Source of the DNA: Longimicrobiaceae bacterium
GTDB lineage: Bacteria > Gemmatimonadota > Gemmatimonadetes > Longimicrobiales > Longimicrobiaceae
Reading direction: 5' to 3'
Assembly (NCBI GenBank): GCA_030146875.1
Contig: JASLAX010000241.1
Location: 1 to 10,924 of the forward strand
Length of the DNA: 10,924 nt
Part shown: positions 5,947 to 10,924 of the stretch, one piece after another
How positions within the stretch are numbered: the first letter of the stretch is position 1
How the letters are laid out: each line of letters begins with the position of its first letter
Notes under the pieces: generated by a model
Database searches by the model: none
What the model was told of the DNA's origin: nothing
What the model saw: the letters and a program-made list of their open reading frames with translations, nothing else
Position numbers and translations under genes: made by a program

Positions 5947-6526
5947 GTGAACCCGTCCTGGTCCGTTCCTCCGTTCGATCCACCCTCGGGAGACGGGCCC
6001 GACACCCCGCCTCGCCGCGCCACGCCGGTTCCGCCCGCCGCCCCGCGGCGCCGCTCCCGGCTCCGCCGCGTGCTCCCGGTGCTGGTGCTGTTCGCGTGGC
6101 CGGCGTGGTTCTTCACGCAGGCCGACCCCGTGGTACCGGCACGCGCGGAGCTGGAGGAGCACACCGGCGTGGTGACGGAGAGCAGCGAGCTGGACGGCGG
6201 CCGCTACAATCCCCGGTCGGGAGTGCGGCTCCGCGTCATGACCGACCTGGGCGTGGTGGCGGGCGAGGCGACGGGCTGGCAGCCGGCCGACCCCCCGGCG
6301 GTGGGCGACACGGTCTCGATGCTGGTCACGCGGGGCGGATCGATGCGCCGCATCTGGGAGGTGTCCCGGAACGGCAGGGTCGTGCTGCCGTACGAGCGCG
6401 CGCGCCGCGCGGCGCTGCAGCGCCGCGCGCGCCCTGGGGTTCGCGGCGCTGGCCTCCGTCCTAGTGTGGACGCTGATGGCCTTCACCACGCCCGACGAGC
6501 CCGCCCGGAAGGGAGACGGCGGGTGA
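5947..6526 (+). pseudogene. Two-helix membrane protein (DUF3592-like layout), frameshifted near its end
   Basis: It starts at the GTG at 5947. A proline/arginine-rich cytoplasmic N-terminus (1-41) is followed by a membrane helix (about 42-58, VLPVLVLFAWPAWFF) and a beta-rich domain of about 90 residues (H-T-G-V-V-T-E-S, then V-R-L-R-V-M, then V-G-D-T-V-S-M-L-V). A helix-loop-helix order with such a domain recalls DUF3592-like proteins; this is a resemblance only. In the frame as read, translation runs on without a membrane helix into the next gene. In the frame one base further on, from about 6432, the sequence reads A-L-G-F-A-A-L-A-S-V-L-V-W-T-L-M-A-F, an obvious second membrane helix. It ends at a TGA (6524-6526) that overlaps the AlkD start. 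A shift at about 6400-6432 (one base gained or two lost) therefore splits the gene, exactly at a GC palindrome. It is a broken gene or a sequence error. Confidence 0.7.
6406..6429. repeat. 24-bp perfect palindrome at the frameshift site
   Basis: The 12-bp arms CGCGCGGCGCTG (6406-6417) and CAGCGCCGCGCG (6418-6429) form a perfect palindrome centred on a PstI-like CTGCAG. If the C at 6405 is bulged out, pairing continues from 6402-6404 to 6430-6432. All but two base pairs of each arm are G-C, so a very stable cruciform or hairpin is possible. The reading frame of the membrane protein changes across it. Confidence 0.85.
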
Positions 6527-7272
6527 GCGGCCGCCCGCGCGGGACGGAGGCGTCCGACGCACCCGCGGCCGCGCTGGACGACCTGCGCCGCGCCCTGCGC
6601 GAGCGGGCCGACCCCGCGGCCGCCGCGGTGCTGCGGGGCTTCTTCAAGACAGGGCCGGGGGAGTACGGAGAGGGCGACCGCTTCCTGGGCGTCCGCGTGC
6701 CCCACCTGCGCCGGCTGGCGAAGGACCACCGCGGGGTGTCGATGCCGGAGGCGCTGGAGCTGCTGCGCTCCCCCTGGCACGAGGAGCGGCTGGCGGCGCT
6801 GCTGCTCCTGGTCGGGCGCTACCGCCGCGGGGGCGCGGAGGAGCGGGAGGCGATCCACCGCGCGTACCTGGGCCACACGGCGTACGTGAACAACTGGGAC
6901 CTGGTCGACCTCTCCGCCGAGCACCTCGTGGGGGCGCACCTGGACCCGGAGCGCCTCGGCCCGCTGGAGCGGCTCGCGGCGGCCGAGTCGGTCTGGGAGC
7001 GCCGGATCGCGATCCTGGCGACGTTCGGGTGGATCAAGCGGGGCACCTTCGGCCCCACGCTGCGCGTCGCCGGGCTGCTGCTGCACGACCGCCACGACCT
7101 GGTCCACAAGGCCGTGGGCTGGATGCTGCGGGAGGTGGGGAAGCGGGACCGCGCGGCCGAGGAGGAGTTCCTCCGCGCGCACCATGTTACGATGCCGCGC
7201 ACCATGCTGCGCTACGCCATCGAGCGCTTTCCGCCGGAGCTGCGCCGGCGCTACCTGCGCGGCGAGGCCTGA
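6523..7272 (+). CDS. alkD: AlkD-family DNA alkylation repair protein (DNA glycosylase)
   Basis: The product is 249 residues, close to the usual length of AlkD, an all-helical HEAT-like-repeat glycosylase that releases N3- and N7-alkylated purines from DNA without flipping the base. Family signatures are clear: F-F-K-T-G-P-G-E-Y (40-48), G-V-R-V-P-H-L-R (56-63), N-N-W-D-L-V-D (123-129), W-E-R-R-I-A-I (158-164), K-A-V-G-W-M-L-R-E-V-G (196-206) and M-P-R-T-x-L-R-Y-A-I-E. Trp125 and Asp129, Arg160 or Arg161, and Trp200 correspond to the tryptophan, catalytic aspartate, arginine and second tryptophan known in Bacillus cereus AlkD (W109, D113, R148, W187), so the enzyme should be active. I start it at the GTG at 6523, which overlaps the upstream TGA as GTGA. 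The in-frame open sequence reaching back to 5947 comes from the upstream frameshift, not a real fusion. It probably shares a transcript with the membrane protein ahead and the VOC gene 72 nt behind. Confidence 0.93.
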   Translation: MSGRPRGTEASDAPAAALDDLRRALRERADPAAAAVLRGFFKTGPGEYGEGDRFLGVRVPHLRRLAKDHRGVSMPEALELLRSPWHEERLAALLLLVGRYRRGGAEEREAIHRAYLGHTAYVNNWDLVDLSAEHLVGAHLDPERLGPLERLAAAESVWERRIAILATFGWIKRGTFGPTLRVAGLLLHDRHDLVHKAVGWMLREVGKRDRAAEEEFLRAHHVTMPRTMLRYAIERFPPELRRRYLRGEA

Positions 7273-7344
7273 CCAGCCGGGTGGCATCTCCCCGGCCCCA
7301 TCCGCCGCCCCACCCACTCCGTACTCACCCCAGAGAGCCTGCCG

Positions 7345-7791
7345 ATGCCGGACGACTCCCAGCTTTCCGCCCGCATGACCCCCCGCGCCGAGCCGCAGTC
7401 CTTCCGCGGGCGCTCCCTGGCGGCGTCGCTCACGGTGAAGGACGTGCGGGCGAGCCTGGCCTGGTACCGCGACACGGTGGGCTTCACCGTCCACCAGCAG
7501 CACGAGCACGAGGGAGAGCTGATGGCCGTGGCGCTGAAGGCCGGCGACGTGCGCATCATGCTCCACCGCGACGACGGCGCCCGCGGCTGGGACCGCGGAA
7601 AGGGCGAGGGCTTCTCGCTGATGATCACCACCGCGCAGGACGTGGACGCCATCGCGAGCCGCATCCGCGAGCGCGGCGGGTCGCTGGAGACGGAGCCGCA
7701 GGACATGCCGTGGGGCACGCGCGCCTTCCGGGTGCGGGATCCCGACGGCTTCAAGATCACGATCTCGTCCGAGATCCCCGAGCACGCCTGA
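7345..7791 (+). CDS. VOC-superfamily (glyoxalase/bleomycin-resistance-like) protein
   Basis: The 148-residue product has two beta-alpha-beta3 modules at about 25-74 and 89-141. The first has the typical L-T-V-K-D-V-R-A-S-L-A-W-Y-R-D-T-V-G-F opening, the second ends in F-R-V-R-D-P-D-G-F-K-I-T-I. These are hallmarks of the vicinal-oxygen-chelate fold, found in glyoxalase I, extradiol dioxygenases and antibiotic-binding proteins. The usual metal-binding histidine of the first strand is absent (S28 region), and the glutamate normally two residues before the end of the last strand is replaced by Thr139. His74 is one possible remaining ligand. A classic glyoxalase activity is therefore unlikely; ligand binding or an atypical enzyme fits better. 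An N-terminal extension of about 22 residues precedes the domain. The start is the ATG at 7345 with a weak AGAGAG motif upstream. It lies 72 nt after alkD and 34 nt before the next gene, consistent with an operon. Confidence 0.88.
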   Translation: MPDDSQLSARMTPRAEPQSFRGRSLAASLTVKDVRASLAWYRDTVGFTVHQQHEHEGELMAVALKAGDVRIMLHRDDGARGWDRGKGEGFSLMITTAQDVDAIASRIRERGGSLETEPQDMPWGTRAFRVRDPDGFKITISSEIPEHA

Positions 7792-7825
7792 CCTTTCCCG
7801 CCCCAGCCCCGGATCCCCTGGCGCG

Positions 7826-8221
7826 ATGAACCAGAGTCCCCTGCTGGAGTTCGAATCGTCCGCGTTCCCCGCGGAGCCGGGCGAGGACGCGCAGACCAAC
7901 CCGGGCATCTTCGGCCGGTCGCTCGCGCGCTGGCTCGGCGAGCGGCTGCGGGAGGAGGGGCTGGACGCCGGCGACGTGATCGCCGAGGACTTCGGCTGGT
8001 GCGTGCCGGTGGAGTCCGAGCCGCACCGCCTGCACGTGGCCTGCTCCAGCGGCGAGGAGCCGGGCCGGTGGTGCGTCTTCGTGTTCACCGACGGCGGCTT
8101 CCTCTCCCGCCTGCTCGGCAGGGAGCGCGACGCGCAGGCCGTCGCCACGCTCTTCGCGGTGGTGAGGCGCGTGCTGGAGACCTCTCCCGACGTGCGCGGC
8201 CTCTGCGAGGACCCGACGTGA
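7826..8221 (+). CDS. Conserved-looking small soluble protein of unknown function
   Basis: The product is 131 residues with no signal peptide or membrane segment. Visible blocks are N-P-G-I-F-G-R-S-L-A-R-W-L (25-37), starting an amphipathic helix, then A-E-D-F-G-W-C-V-P-V (53-62), and W-C-V-F-V-F-T (82-88). A C-terminal helix follows (about 102-118). The alternation of helix and strand suggests a compact alpha/beta fold. I recall similar uncharacterised proteins with a D-F/W-G-W-C-V block but cannot name a domain. Four cysteines (59, 73, 83, 127) are unusual for a protein this small, although I see no paired C-x2-C metal motif. It follows the VOC gene by 34 nt, probably as the last gene of that transcript. 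The ATG at 7826 has no strong Shine-Dalgarno. Confidence 0.78.
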   Translation: MNQSPLLEFESSAFPAEPGEDAQTNPGIFGRSLARWLGERLREEGLDAGDVIAEDFGWCVPVESEPHRLHVACSSGEEPGRWCVFVFTDGGFLSRLLGRERDAQAVATLFAVVRRVLETSPDVRGLCEDPT

Positions 8222-8321
8222 CGGCAGGCCCCGTTGCGGACGGCGTCGTTCGCCCGCCGCGCCGTCCGACCCGACGCGGTCTCTCCGCGGTCTCCCTGGA
8301 CCTATCCCCGACCCCGGTCCG

Positions 8322-8768
8322 ATGATCAGCCGCCTGCAGGATCTGCTCGCCTCGGCGGGAGAGGGACGCTCCCTGGTGGAGCGGGTGTACGGGGTCGTTC
8401 CCGTGTCCATCGCGGAGGAGTGCGGGCCGGAGGAGATCGCCGAGATCGTGGAGCGCCTGGACCGCCTCGCCGCGGCGCGCTGCGAAATTCCCGCGTGGGA
8501 CGGCGACGCGAGCGACGACGTGTGGAGGGCGCAGGAGGGATGGGGCGGCGTGCTGGCGGCCCTGGTCCCGCGCTTTCCGGCGCAGGTGGCCGCCGCGCTG
8601 GCCAGCCCCGAAGCGGGGACGCGCTTCTGGGCCGCCCACGCGATCGGCCGGTCGCCCCGCCCGGAGCTGGTCCGCGCGCTCGACGCCGCGCTCGCGGTGG
8701 AGTCGGACGACCTTGCCCGCGGGATGATGGAAGAGGCGCGCGCCGCGTGCGCCGGGCGGACGGCGTGA
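8322..8768 (+). CDS. Small helical protein with a HEAT-like repeat, function unknown
   Basis: The 148-residue product is soluble and almost entirely helical by appearance. The second half contains a HEAT-type pair: F-P-A-Q-V-A-A-A-L-A-S-P-E-A-G-T-R-F-W (about 86-104) and A-A-H-A-I-G-R-S-P-R-P-E-L-V-R-A-L (about 105-121). The R-F-W-A-A-H-A-I-G turn is typical of HEAT/armadillo proteins. The first half (1-75) carries an acidic E-E-C-G-P-E-E-I-A-E-I-V-E-R-L helix and no motif I know. A role in protein-protein contact is the reasonable inference; no enzyme motif is present. The ATG at 8322 is preceded by a 100-bp gap without a clear promoter. Confidence 0.75.
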   Translation: MISRLQDLLASAGEGRSLVERVYGVVPVSIAEECGPEEIAEIVERLDRLAAARCEIPAWDGDASDDVWRAQEGWGGVLAALVPRFPAQVAAALASPEAGTRFWAAHAIGRSPRPELVRALDAALAVESDDLARGMMEEARAACAGRTA

Positions 8769-8777
8769 GCCGGAGGG

Positions 8778-8848
8778 GACGGCGAGCGGATCGGCCTCCG
8801 CCGGACGCCGCCACGCCCGATGAACCGCGGGCTCGCCGTCGCGGAGGC
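8778..8848 (+). other. Interleaved complementary segments in the gap before tspO
   Basis: Positions 8778-8787 (GACGGCGAGC) pair perfectly with 8831-8840, and 8794-8801 (GCCTCCGC) pair perfectly with 8841-8848. The two pairings interleave and share no bases, so the RNA could form two competing hairpins or a pseudoknot-like fold. It begins 10 nt after the HEAT-like gene and could also act as its 3' end. In DNA this GC-rich, each match alone is not rare, so support is modest. Confidence 0.3.
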
Positions 8849-8975
8849 GTACTGGGTCTCGTCTCCGGGCACGCCCCTTGAGGCGAACGTCCCGTCCACC
8901 CGGGTCGCCCGCTCGCCGGGCTTCCGCCGCTTCGGCTCCACCCTCGCCGTGCGCCTGGCGGCCTCACCGGGCTGA
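8820..8975 (+). CDS. Possible 51-residue small ORF
   Basis: An ATG at 8820 opens a frame to the TGA at 8973-8975. The product is basic and ends R-V-A-R-S-P-G-F-R-R-F-G-S-T-L-A-V-R-L-A. There is no signal peptide, no recognised domain and no Shine-Dalgarno. It lies in the 296-bp gap between the HEAT-like gene and tspO and overlaps the complementary segments at 8778-8848. Chance open frames of this size are expected here, so it is noted only as a possibility, perhaps the remnant of a larger gene. Confidence 0.15.
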   Translation: MNRGLAVAEAYWVSSPGTPLEANVPSTRVARSPGFRRFGSTLAVRLAASPG

Positions 8976-8983
8976 CGTCCGTG

Positions 8984-9013
8984 TTGGCGCCGCGGGAGGC
9001 TCGGGCGTACGTT
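8984..9013 (+). promoter_or_regulatory. Candidate promoter for tspO
   Basis: TTGGCG (8984-8989), an 18-bp spacer and TACGTT (9008-9013) form a weak sigma-70-like pair of the same kind as those at 2168 and 4946. The predicted start near 9020 leaves about 45 nt to the ATG at 9065. If real, it excludes the in-frame GTG at 8981 as the start. Confidence 0.4.
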
Positions 9014-9064
9014 GCCGGGCAGCGGCCCCGGGCGAGCGGCCGCGCGACCCGAACCGCACGCCGA

Positions 9065-9559
9065 ATGCCGCCCGCCACTCCGAAGCAGGTCGCCGGGCTC
9101 GTCGTCTGGCTCCTCGTCTCCTTCACCGCGGCCGCCGCCGGCGGGGTGGCGTCGGCCAGCGCGGGCACGTTCTACCAGCAGCTCCAGAAGCCCGGCTGGG
9201 CGCCTCCGCCGTGGCTCTTCGGCCCCGTCTGGAGCGTGCTGTACCTGATGATGGGGATCGCGGCCTGGCTGGTCTGGCGCCGGGGCGGCTTCGCGGGCGC
9301 GCGGACGGCGCTGACGCTGTTCCTGGTGCAGCTCGCGGCCAACGGGCTGTGGACGTGGCTCTTCTTCGCCTGGCGCCGGGGCGCGCTGGCGTTCGCGGAG
9401 ATCCTGCTGCTGTGGGTCCTGATCGCGGCCACGATCCTGGCGTTCTGGCGGGTGAGCCGCCCGGCCGGCCTGCTGCTGGTGCCCTACCTGCTCTGGGTGA
9501 GCTTCGCGACGGCCCTCACGTTCGCCGTATGGCGGCTCAACCCGGGAATCCTCGGCTGA
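9065..9559 (+). CDS. tspO: TspO/MBR-family membrane protein (tryptophan-rich sensory protein)
   Basis: The product is 164 residues, the usual length of the family, with five membrane helices at about 8-26, 50-71, 80-102, 106-128 and 133-156. The diagnostic motifs are all present: K-P-G-W-A-P-P (42-48), F-G-P-V-W (52-56) with Y60, N93-x2-W96, W98, and P-Y-L-L-W-V-S-F (140-147). Tryptophan content is high. TspO is the bacterial homologue of the mitochondrial translocator protein. It binds porphyrins and in several bacteria affects tetrapyrrole handling and stress or light responses; its precise activity is unsettled. The ATG at 9065 starts at the natural N-terminus, because an upstream in-frame extension to 8981 adds only a basic, unrelated stretch. 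The stop overlaps the next start as TGATG, so the following secreted protein is likely cotranslated. Confidence 0.95.
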   Translation: MPPATPKQVAGLVVWLLVSFTAAAAGGVASASAGTFYQQLQKPGWAPPPWLFGPVWSVLYLMMGIAAWLVWRRGGFAGARTALTLFLVQLAANGLWTWLFFAWRRGALAFAEILLLWVLIAATILAFWRVSRPAGLLLVPYLLWVSFATALTFAVWRLNPGILG

Positions 9560-10056
9560 TGCGACCCCGCTCCCTCCTCCGCTGCGTCGTGGCCGTCGGC
9601 TTCCTCTTCGCGCTGGACGCGTCGGCCGCGCGGGCGCAGGCCGTCTCGTGGGCGCGCCTGGTCGCGGAGTCGGACTCGGTGGGACCGGAGGCGCCGCGGA
9701 TCCGGCCAGGTCCCTGGGAGGCGTGCGGGCCCGGGGTGCAGGTGACCGACAGCGTGCGGGTGGCCGCCGGATCCGAGCCGTACCTCCTGGCGCGCGCATC
9801 GCTGCGCACCCGGGGCGTGGTCACCTACGCCGATCCTCCTCTCCACGGCGAGGGGCGCTTCGCCCTCCACCGGGTCCTCTGCGACCCGCAGGGCGGCCGG
9901 CCGCGCGCGTTCGTCGTGGAGCGGGACCACCGGTGGCTCTACCTCACGTTCCACCTGCGCGACGCCCCGTCGTACGACGCGCTGCGCTTCTTCTCCGGGT
10001 CCGCGCGCCCCCGTCCGTTCCACTGGGACCCCGCGCGCGCTACCTTCCAGCCGTAA
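9559..10056 (+). CDS. Secreted protein of unknown function, coupled to tspO
   Basis: The 165-residue product begins at the ATG of a TGATG overlap with tspO, a classic sign of translational coupling. It has a Sec signal peptide: Arg2, Arg4 and Arg8, a hydrophobic stretch about 9-20, and cleavage near A-R-A-Q (24-27). The mature part is rich in beta-type segments (V-T-D-S-V-R-V, R-G-V-V-T-Y, W-L-Y-L-T-F-H-L) and has two cysteines (56 and 108) that could form a disulfide. No known domain is recognised. Its place suggests expression together with TspO, but nothing in the sequence shows a shared job. The frame is open far upstream, which I disregard because it runs through tspO in another frame. 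Confidence 0.82.
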   Translation: MRPRSLLRCVVAVGFLFALDASAARAQAVSWARLVAESDSVGPEAPRIRPGPWEACGPGVQVTDSVRVAAGSEPYLLARASLRTRGVVTYADPPLHGEGRFALHRVLCDPQGGRPRAFVVERDHRWLYLTFHLRDAPSYDALRFFSGSARPRPFHWDPARATFQP

Positions 10057-10122
10057 TGGGGCGGGCCGGTACGTGGCCGCGCGTCCGGAACCGCCCTCAC
10101 GCCCTTCCACCGGGAGGTGCCC

Positions 10123-10389
10123 ATGCCGTTAGGCCTCGGCCTGGGCGAGCTCGTCCTCGCCCTCGTGTTCATCTGCATCCCCGCCGCCCTGCTCTTCGCC
10201 GGCGCCCGCGCGATCCTCCGCGCCATGGACAGGAGACAGGCCCCTCGCGAGCTGGAGGCGACCCGGCCGAACGCCGAGCTGGAGGATACTCAGAGGCGGC
10301 TCGGGGAGCTGGAAGCGAAGCTGGCGCGGGTGGACGAGAAGGCGAGCGTCGCGGAGGACCGGGTGGAGAAGCCGGGCGAGACGCGGTAG
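10123..10389 (+). CDS. Small one-helix membrane protein with coiled coil (PspB-like layout)
   Basis: The product is 88 residues: one N-terminal membrane helix (about 7-28) with few charges, then an Arg-rich boundary (R-A-M-D-R-R), then a charged segment with heptad-like spacing, A-E-L-E-D-T-Q-R-R-L-G-E-L-E-A-K-L (51-67), continuing to about 82. Helix plus cytoplasmic coiled coil in under 90 residues is the architecture of the phage-shock protein PspB, which in Enterobacteria works with PspC at the inner membrane. The match here is in layout, not in a firm sequence signature, and no pspA or pspC is in the window. The start is fixed by GGGAGG (10112-10116 and neighbouring bases) about 6 nt before the ATG at 10123; an in-frame GTG at 10117 is too close to it. 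Confidence 0.75.
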   Translation: MPLGLGLGELVLALVFICIPAALLFAGARAILRAMDRRQAPRELEATRPNAELEDTQRRLGELEAKLARVDEKASVAEDRVEKPGETR

Positions 10390-10392
10390 GCC

Positions 10393-10454
10393 GGCGGTCC
10401 GAGGCTGCGGCCGGCACGGAGGGCAGGACCCGTCGTCCCACGGATTGGACCGCC
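10393..10454 (+). other. Long-loop inverted repeat between two small genes
   Basis: GGCGGTCC (10393-10400) is complementary to GGACCGCC (10447-10454); two further pairs, one of them G-U, extend it inward. The loop is about 42 nt. It begins 4 nt after one stop and ends 19 nt before the next start, so it may be a terminator or a leader structure that presents the Shine-Dalgarno at 10463. No promoter is evident in this gap. Confidence 0.25.
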
Positions 10455-10473
10455 CGTAGACCAGGAGAGTGCG

Positions 10474-10761
10474 ATGTCAGACGTCTGGTCGCGCGTCCGC
10501 CGCCTCGAAGGCGAGACGCTCACGACGCTGCGCAACCCGAGTCCCTTCCTCGTGATCGCGGTTGGCGGTGCCAACGTCCGCATTGTGACGCGCGGAGGAA
10601 AGGGATCCCCGCGCTCCATCCCTCGAGCTCAGATCGAGCACATCGCTGCGCAACGGCTGAGCCGGGAGGAGTCGCGAATCAAGACGATGGAAGAGTATCC
10701 GAAGAGCCAGAACACTTCCTACATCGCCGCCATCGCATACGAGGCGAACCGCCGCGCCTGA
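10474..10761 (+). CDS. Small soluble protein of unknown function
   Basis: The product is 95 residues with no signal or membrane helix. The N-terminal half looks like a small beta-barrel-type fold (V-W-S-R-V-R-R-L-E-G-E-T-L-T-T-L, then P-F-L-V-I-A-V-G-G-A-N-V-R-I-V-T-R, then R-S-I-P-R-A-Q-I-E). The second half is a helix ending in N-T-S-Y-I-A-A-I-A-Y-E-A. A motif of the kind L-x-x-x-x-F-x-I-x-x-V, x-R-S-I-P-R-x-x-I-E, x-S-Y-V-A-A-I occurs in small proteins often found in accessory DNA; this is recall, not a search. Codons use A and T more than the neighbours (for example AAG, ATC and TAT in the last third), a mild hint of separate origin, and an insertion sequence follows closely. The start is fixed by AGGAGA at 10463-10468, 5 nt before the ATG. 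Confidence 0.78.
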   Translation: MSDVWSRVRRLEGETLTTLRNPSPFLVIAVGGANVRIVTRGGKGSPRSIPRAQIEHIAAQRLSREESRIKTMEEYPKSQNTSYIAAIAYEANRRA

Positions 10762-10788
10762 GCTCCCGCGGTAGCGATCGGCTCCTAG

Positions 10789-10924
10789 AAGTCTGTTGAA
10801 AAAGGGGTGATCCGGCAGTGCGTTGGAGCGGGGCGGGCGGTAAAATGTGGAAACCGCAGAGTGCTCCCCCAGCCGTCATTGCCATGCTCGGACGCAATCG
10901 ATCTGAACCGGCGCTCTTCCAGTA
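10789..10924 (+). mobile_element. Left end of an IS1182-type insertion sequence (runs off the window)
   Basis: From about 10789 the sequence changes: AGTCTGTTGAAAAAGGGG (starting at 10790) has the look of an insertion-sequence end, with an A-run that is rare in this GC-rich DNA. It is followed by a short leader and a transposase-like N-terminus. A palindromic CTAG at 10785-10788 sits just outside and could be the target site. The other end is not in the window, so the exact boundary, inverted repeat and target duplication cannot be confirmed. Confidence 0.55.
10845..10924 (+). CDS. Transposase N-terminus (IS1182 family), cut by the window edge
   Basis: The frame opens at the ATG at 10845 and is still open at the last base. 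After about 13 residues it reads M-L-G-R-N-R-S-E-P-A-L-F-Q (from the ATG at 10884). This resembles the usual opening of IS1182-type transposases (M-x-G-x-x-x-x-x-x-x-L-F followed by a leader to the helical N-terminal domain). The ATG at 10845 has purine-rich sequence (GGAGCGGGGCGGGCGG) upstream, whereas the one at 10884 has none, so the longer start is used here; the shorter is possible. The catalytic DDE domain lies outside the window. Only 26 codons are visible, so the family call rests on that short motif and the terminal sequence. Confidence 0.5.
   Translation, partial: MWKPQSAPPAVIAMLGRNRSEPALFQ

Noticed and set aside
5947..7272. A fused membrane-protein plus AlkD product
   Set aside because: The neighbouring frame contains the missing second membrane helix and a stop that overlaps a GTG start for alkD. 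Two genes and a frameshift explain the data better than a fusion.
4135..8148. A 1337-codon open frame on the minus strand
   Set aside because: It runs antisense across the tandem exported genes, the GNAT gene, alkD and the VOC gene, all with clear family motifs. Its product is low-complexity Arg/Ala/Gly/Pro. Long empty antisense frames are expected in DNA this GC-rich.
8322..8768. The HEAT-like protein and its 131-residue neighbour as a toxin-immunity or defence pair
   Set aside because: Neither shows a nuclease, toxin or immunity motif, they are separated by 100 bp, and no partner toxin or secretion gene is nearby.
8981..9064. An upstream GTG start for tspO
   Set aside because: The added 28 residues are basic and not part of the TspO family N-terminus, and the GTG lies at or before the candidate promoter. 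The ATG at 9065 fits the usual length.
7757..9799. A 680-codon open frame on the minus strand
   Set aside because: It is antisense to tspO and its neighbours, has a low-complexity Pro/Arg product and shows no recognisable domain.

Overview
The window is very GC-rich, coding-dense chromosomal DNA in which almost every codon ends in G or C. It has several GTG starts, many small Sec-exported or membrane proteins, and no tRNA, rRNA, CRISPR array or phage structural genes. Composition, the style of the secreted proteins and the candidate promoters (a TTG-type -35 and a TAnnnT-type -10, 17-18 bp apart) fit Gemmatimonadota (Longimicrobium-like). This is inference; Myxococcota or another high-GC phylum is possible.

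Layout. (1) 1-666 is the 3' end of a gene for a beta-rich protein, separated by a 12-bp hairpin from a convergent minus-strand gene (724-1968) for an exported seven-repeat RCC1-like propeller. (2) From a divergent promoter region (1969-2237), a plus-strand run begins: a lipoprotein (2238-2738), a four-helix membrane protein (2864-3319) and a small zinc-ribbon protein (3464-3718). (3) 3780-4883 is a tandem pair of paralogous exported proteins; the second copy is broken by a one-base frameshift. (4) 5042-5832 is a short secreted ORF overlapping a GNAT acetyltransferase, behind a good candidate promoter. (5) 5947-8221 is a close-packed run: a two-helix membrane protein (frameshifted at a long GC palindrome), an AlkD-type DNA glycosylase that overlaps it by GTGA, a VOC-fold protein, and a protein of unknown function. 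(6) 8322-8768 is a HEAT-like protein. After a 296-bp gap come TspO (9065-9559), overlapped by a secreted protein (9559-10056), then a PspB-shaped one-helix protein (10123-10389) and a small soluble protein (10474-10761). (7) From about 10789 to the right edge, the sequence looks like the left end of an IS1182-type insertion sequence with the first codons of its transposase.

How the genes work together. No single pathway is visible. Recognisable functions are housekeeping or stress-related: alkylated-base excision (AlkD), N-acetylation (GNAT), TspO, and a PspB-like envelope protein. Most of the rest is exported proteins of unknown role. I see no convincing new defence or mobile system. The points most worth a second look are the two frameshifts within 1.8 kb (real decay or sequence error), the tandem secreted paralogues, the cysteine-paired RCC1 propeller, and the stop-start overlap between the membrane protein and AlkD.
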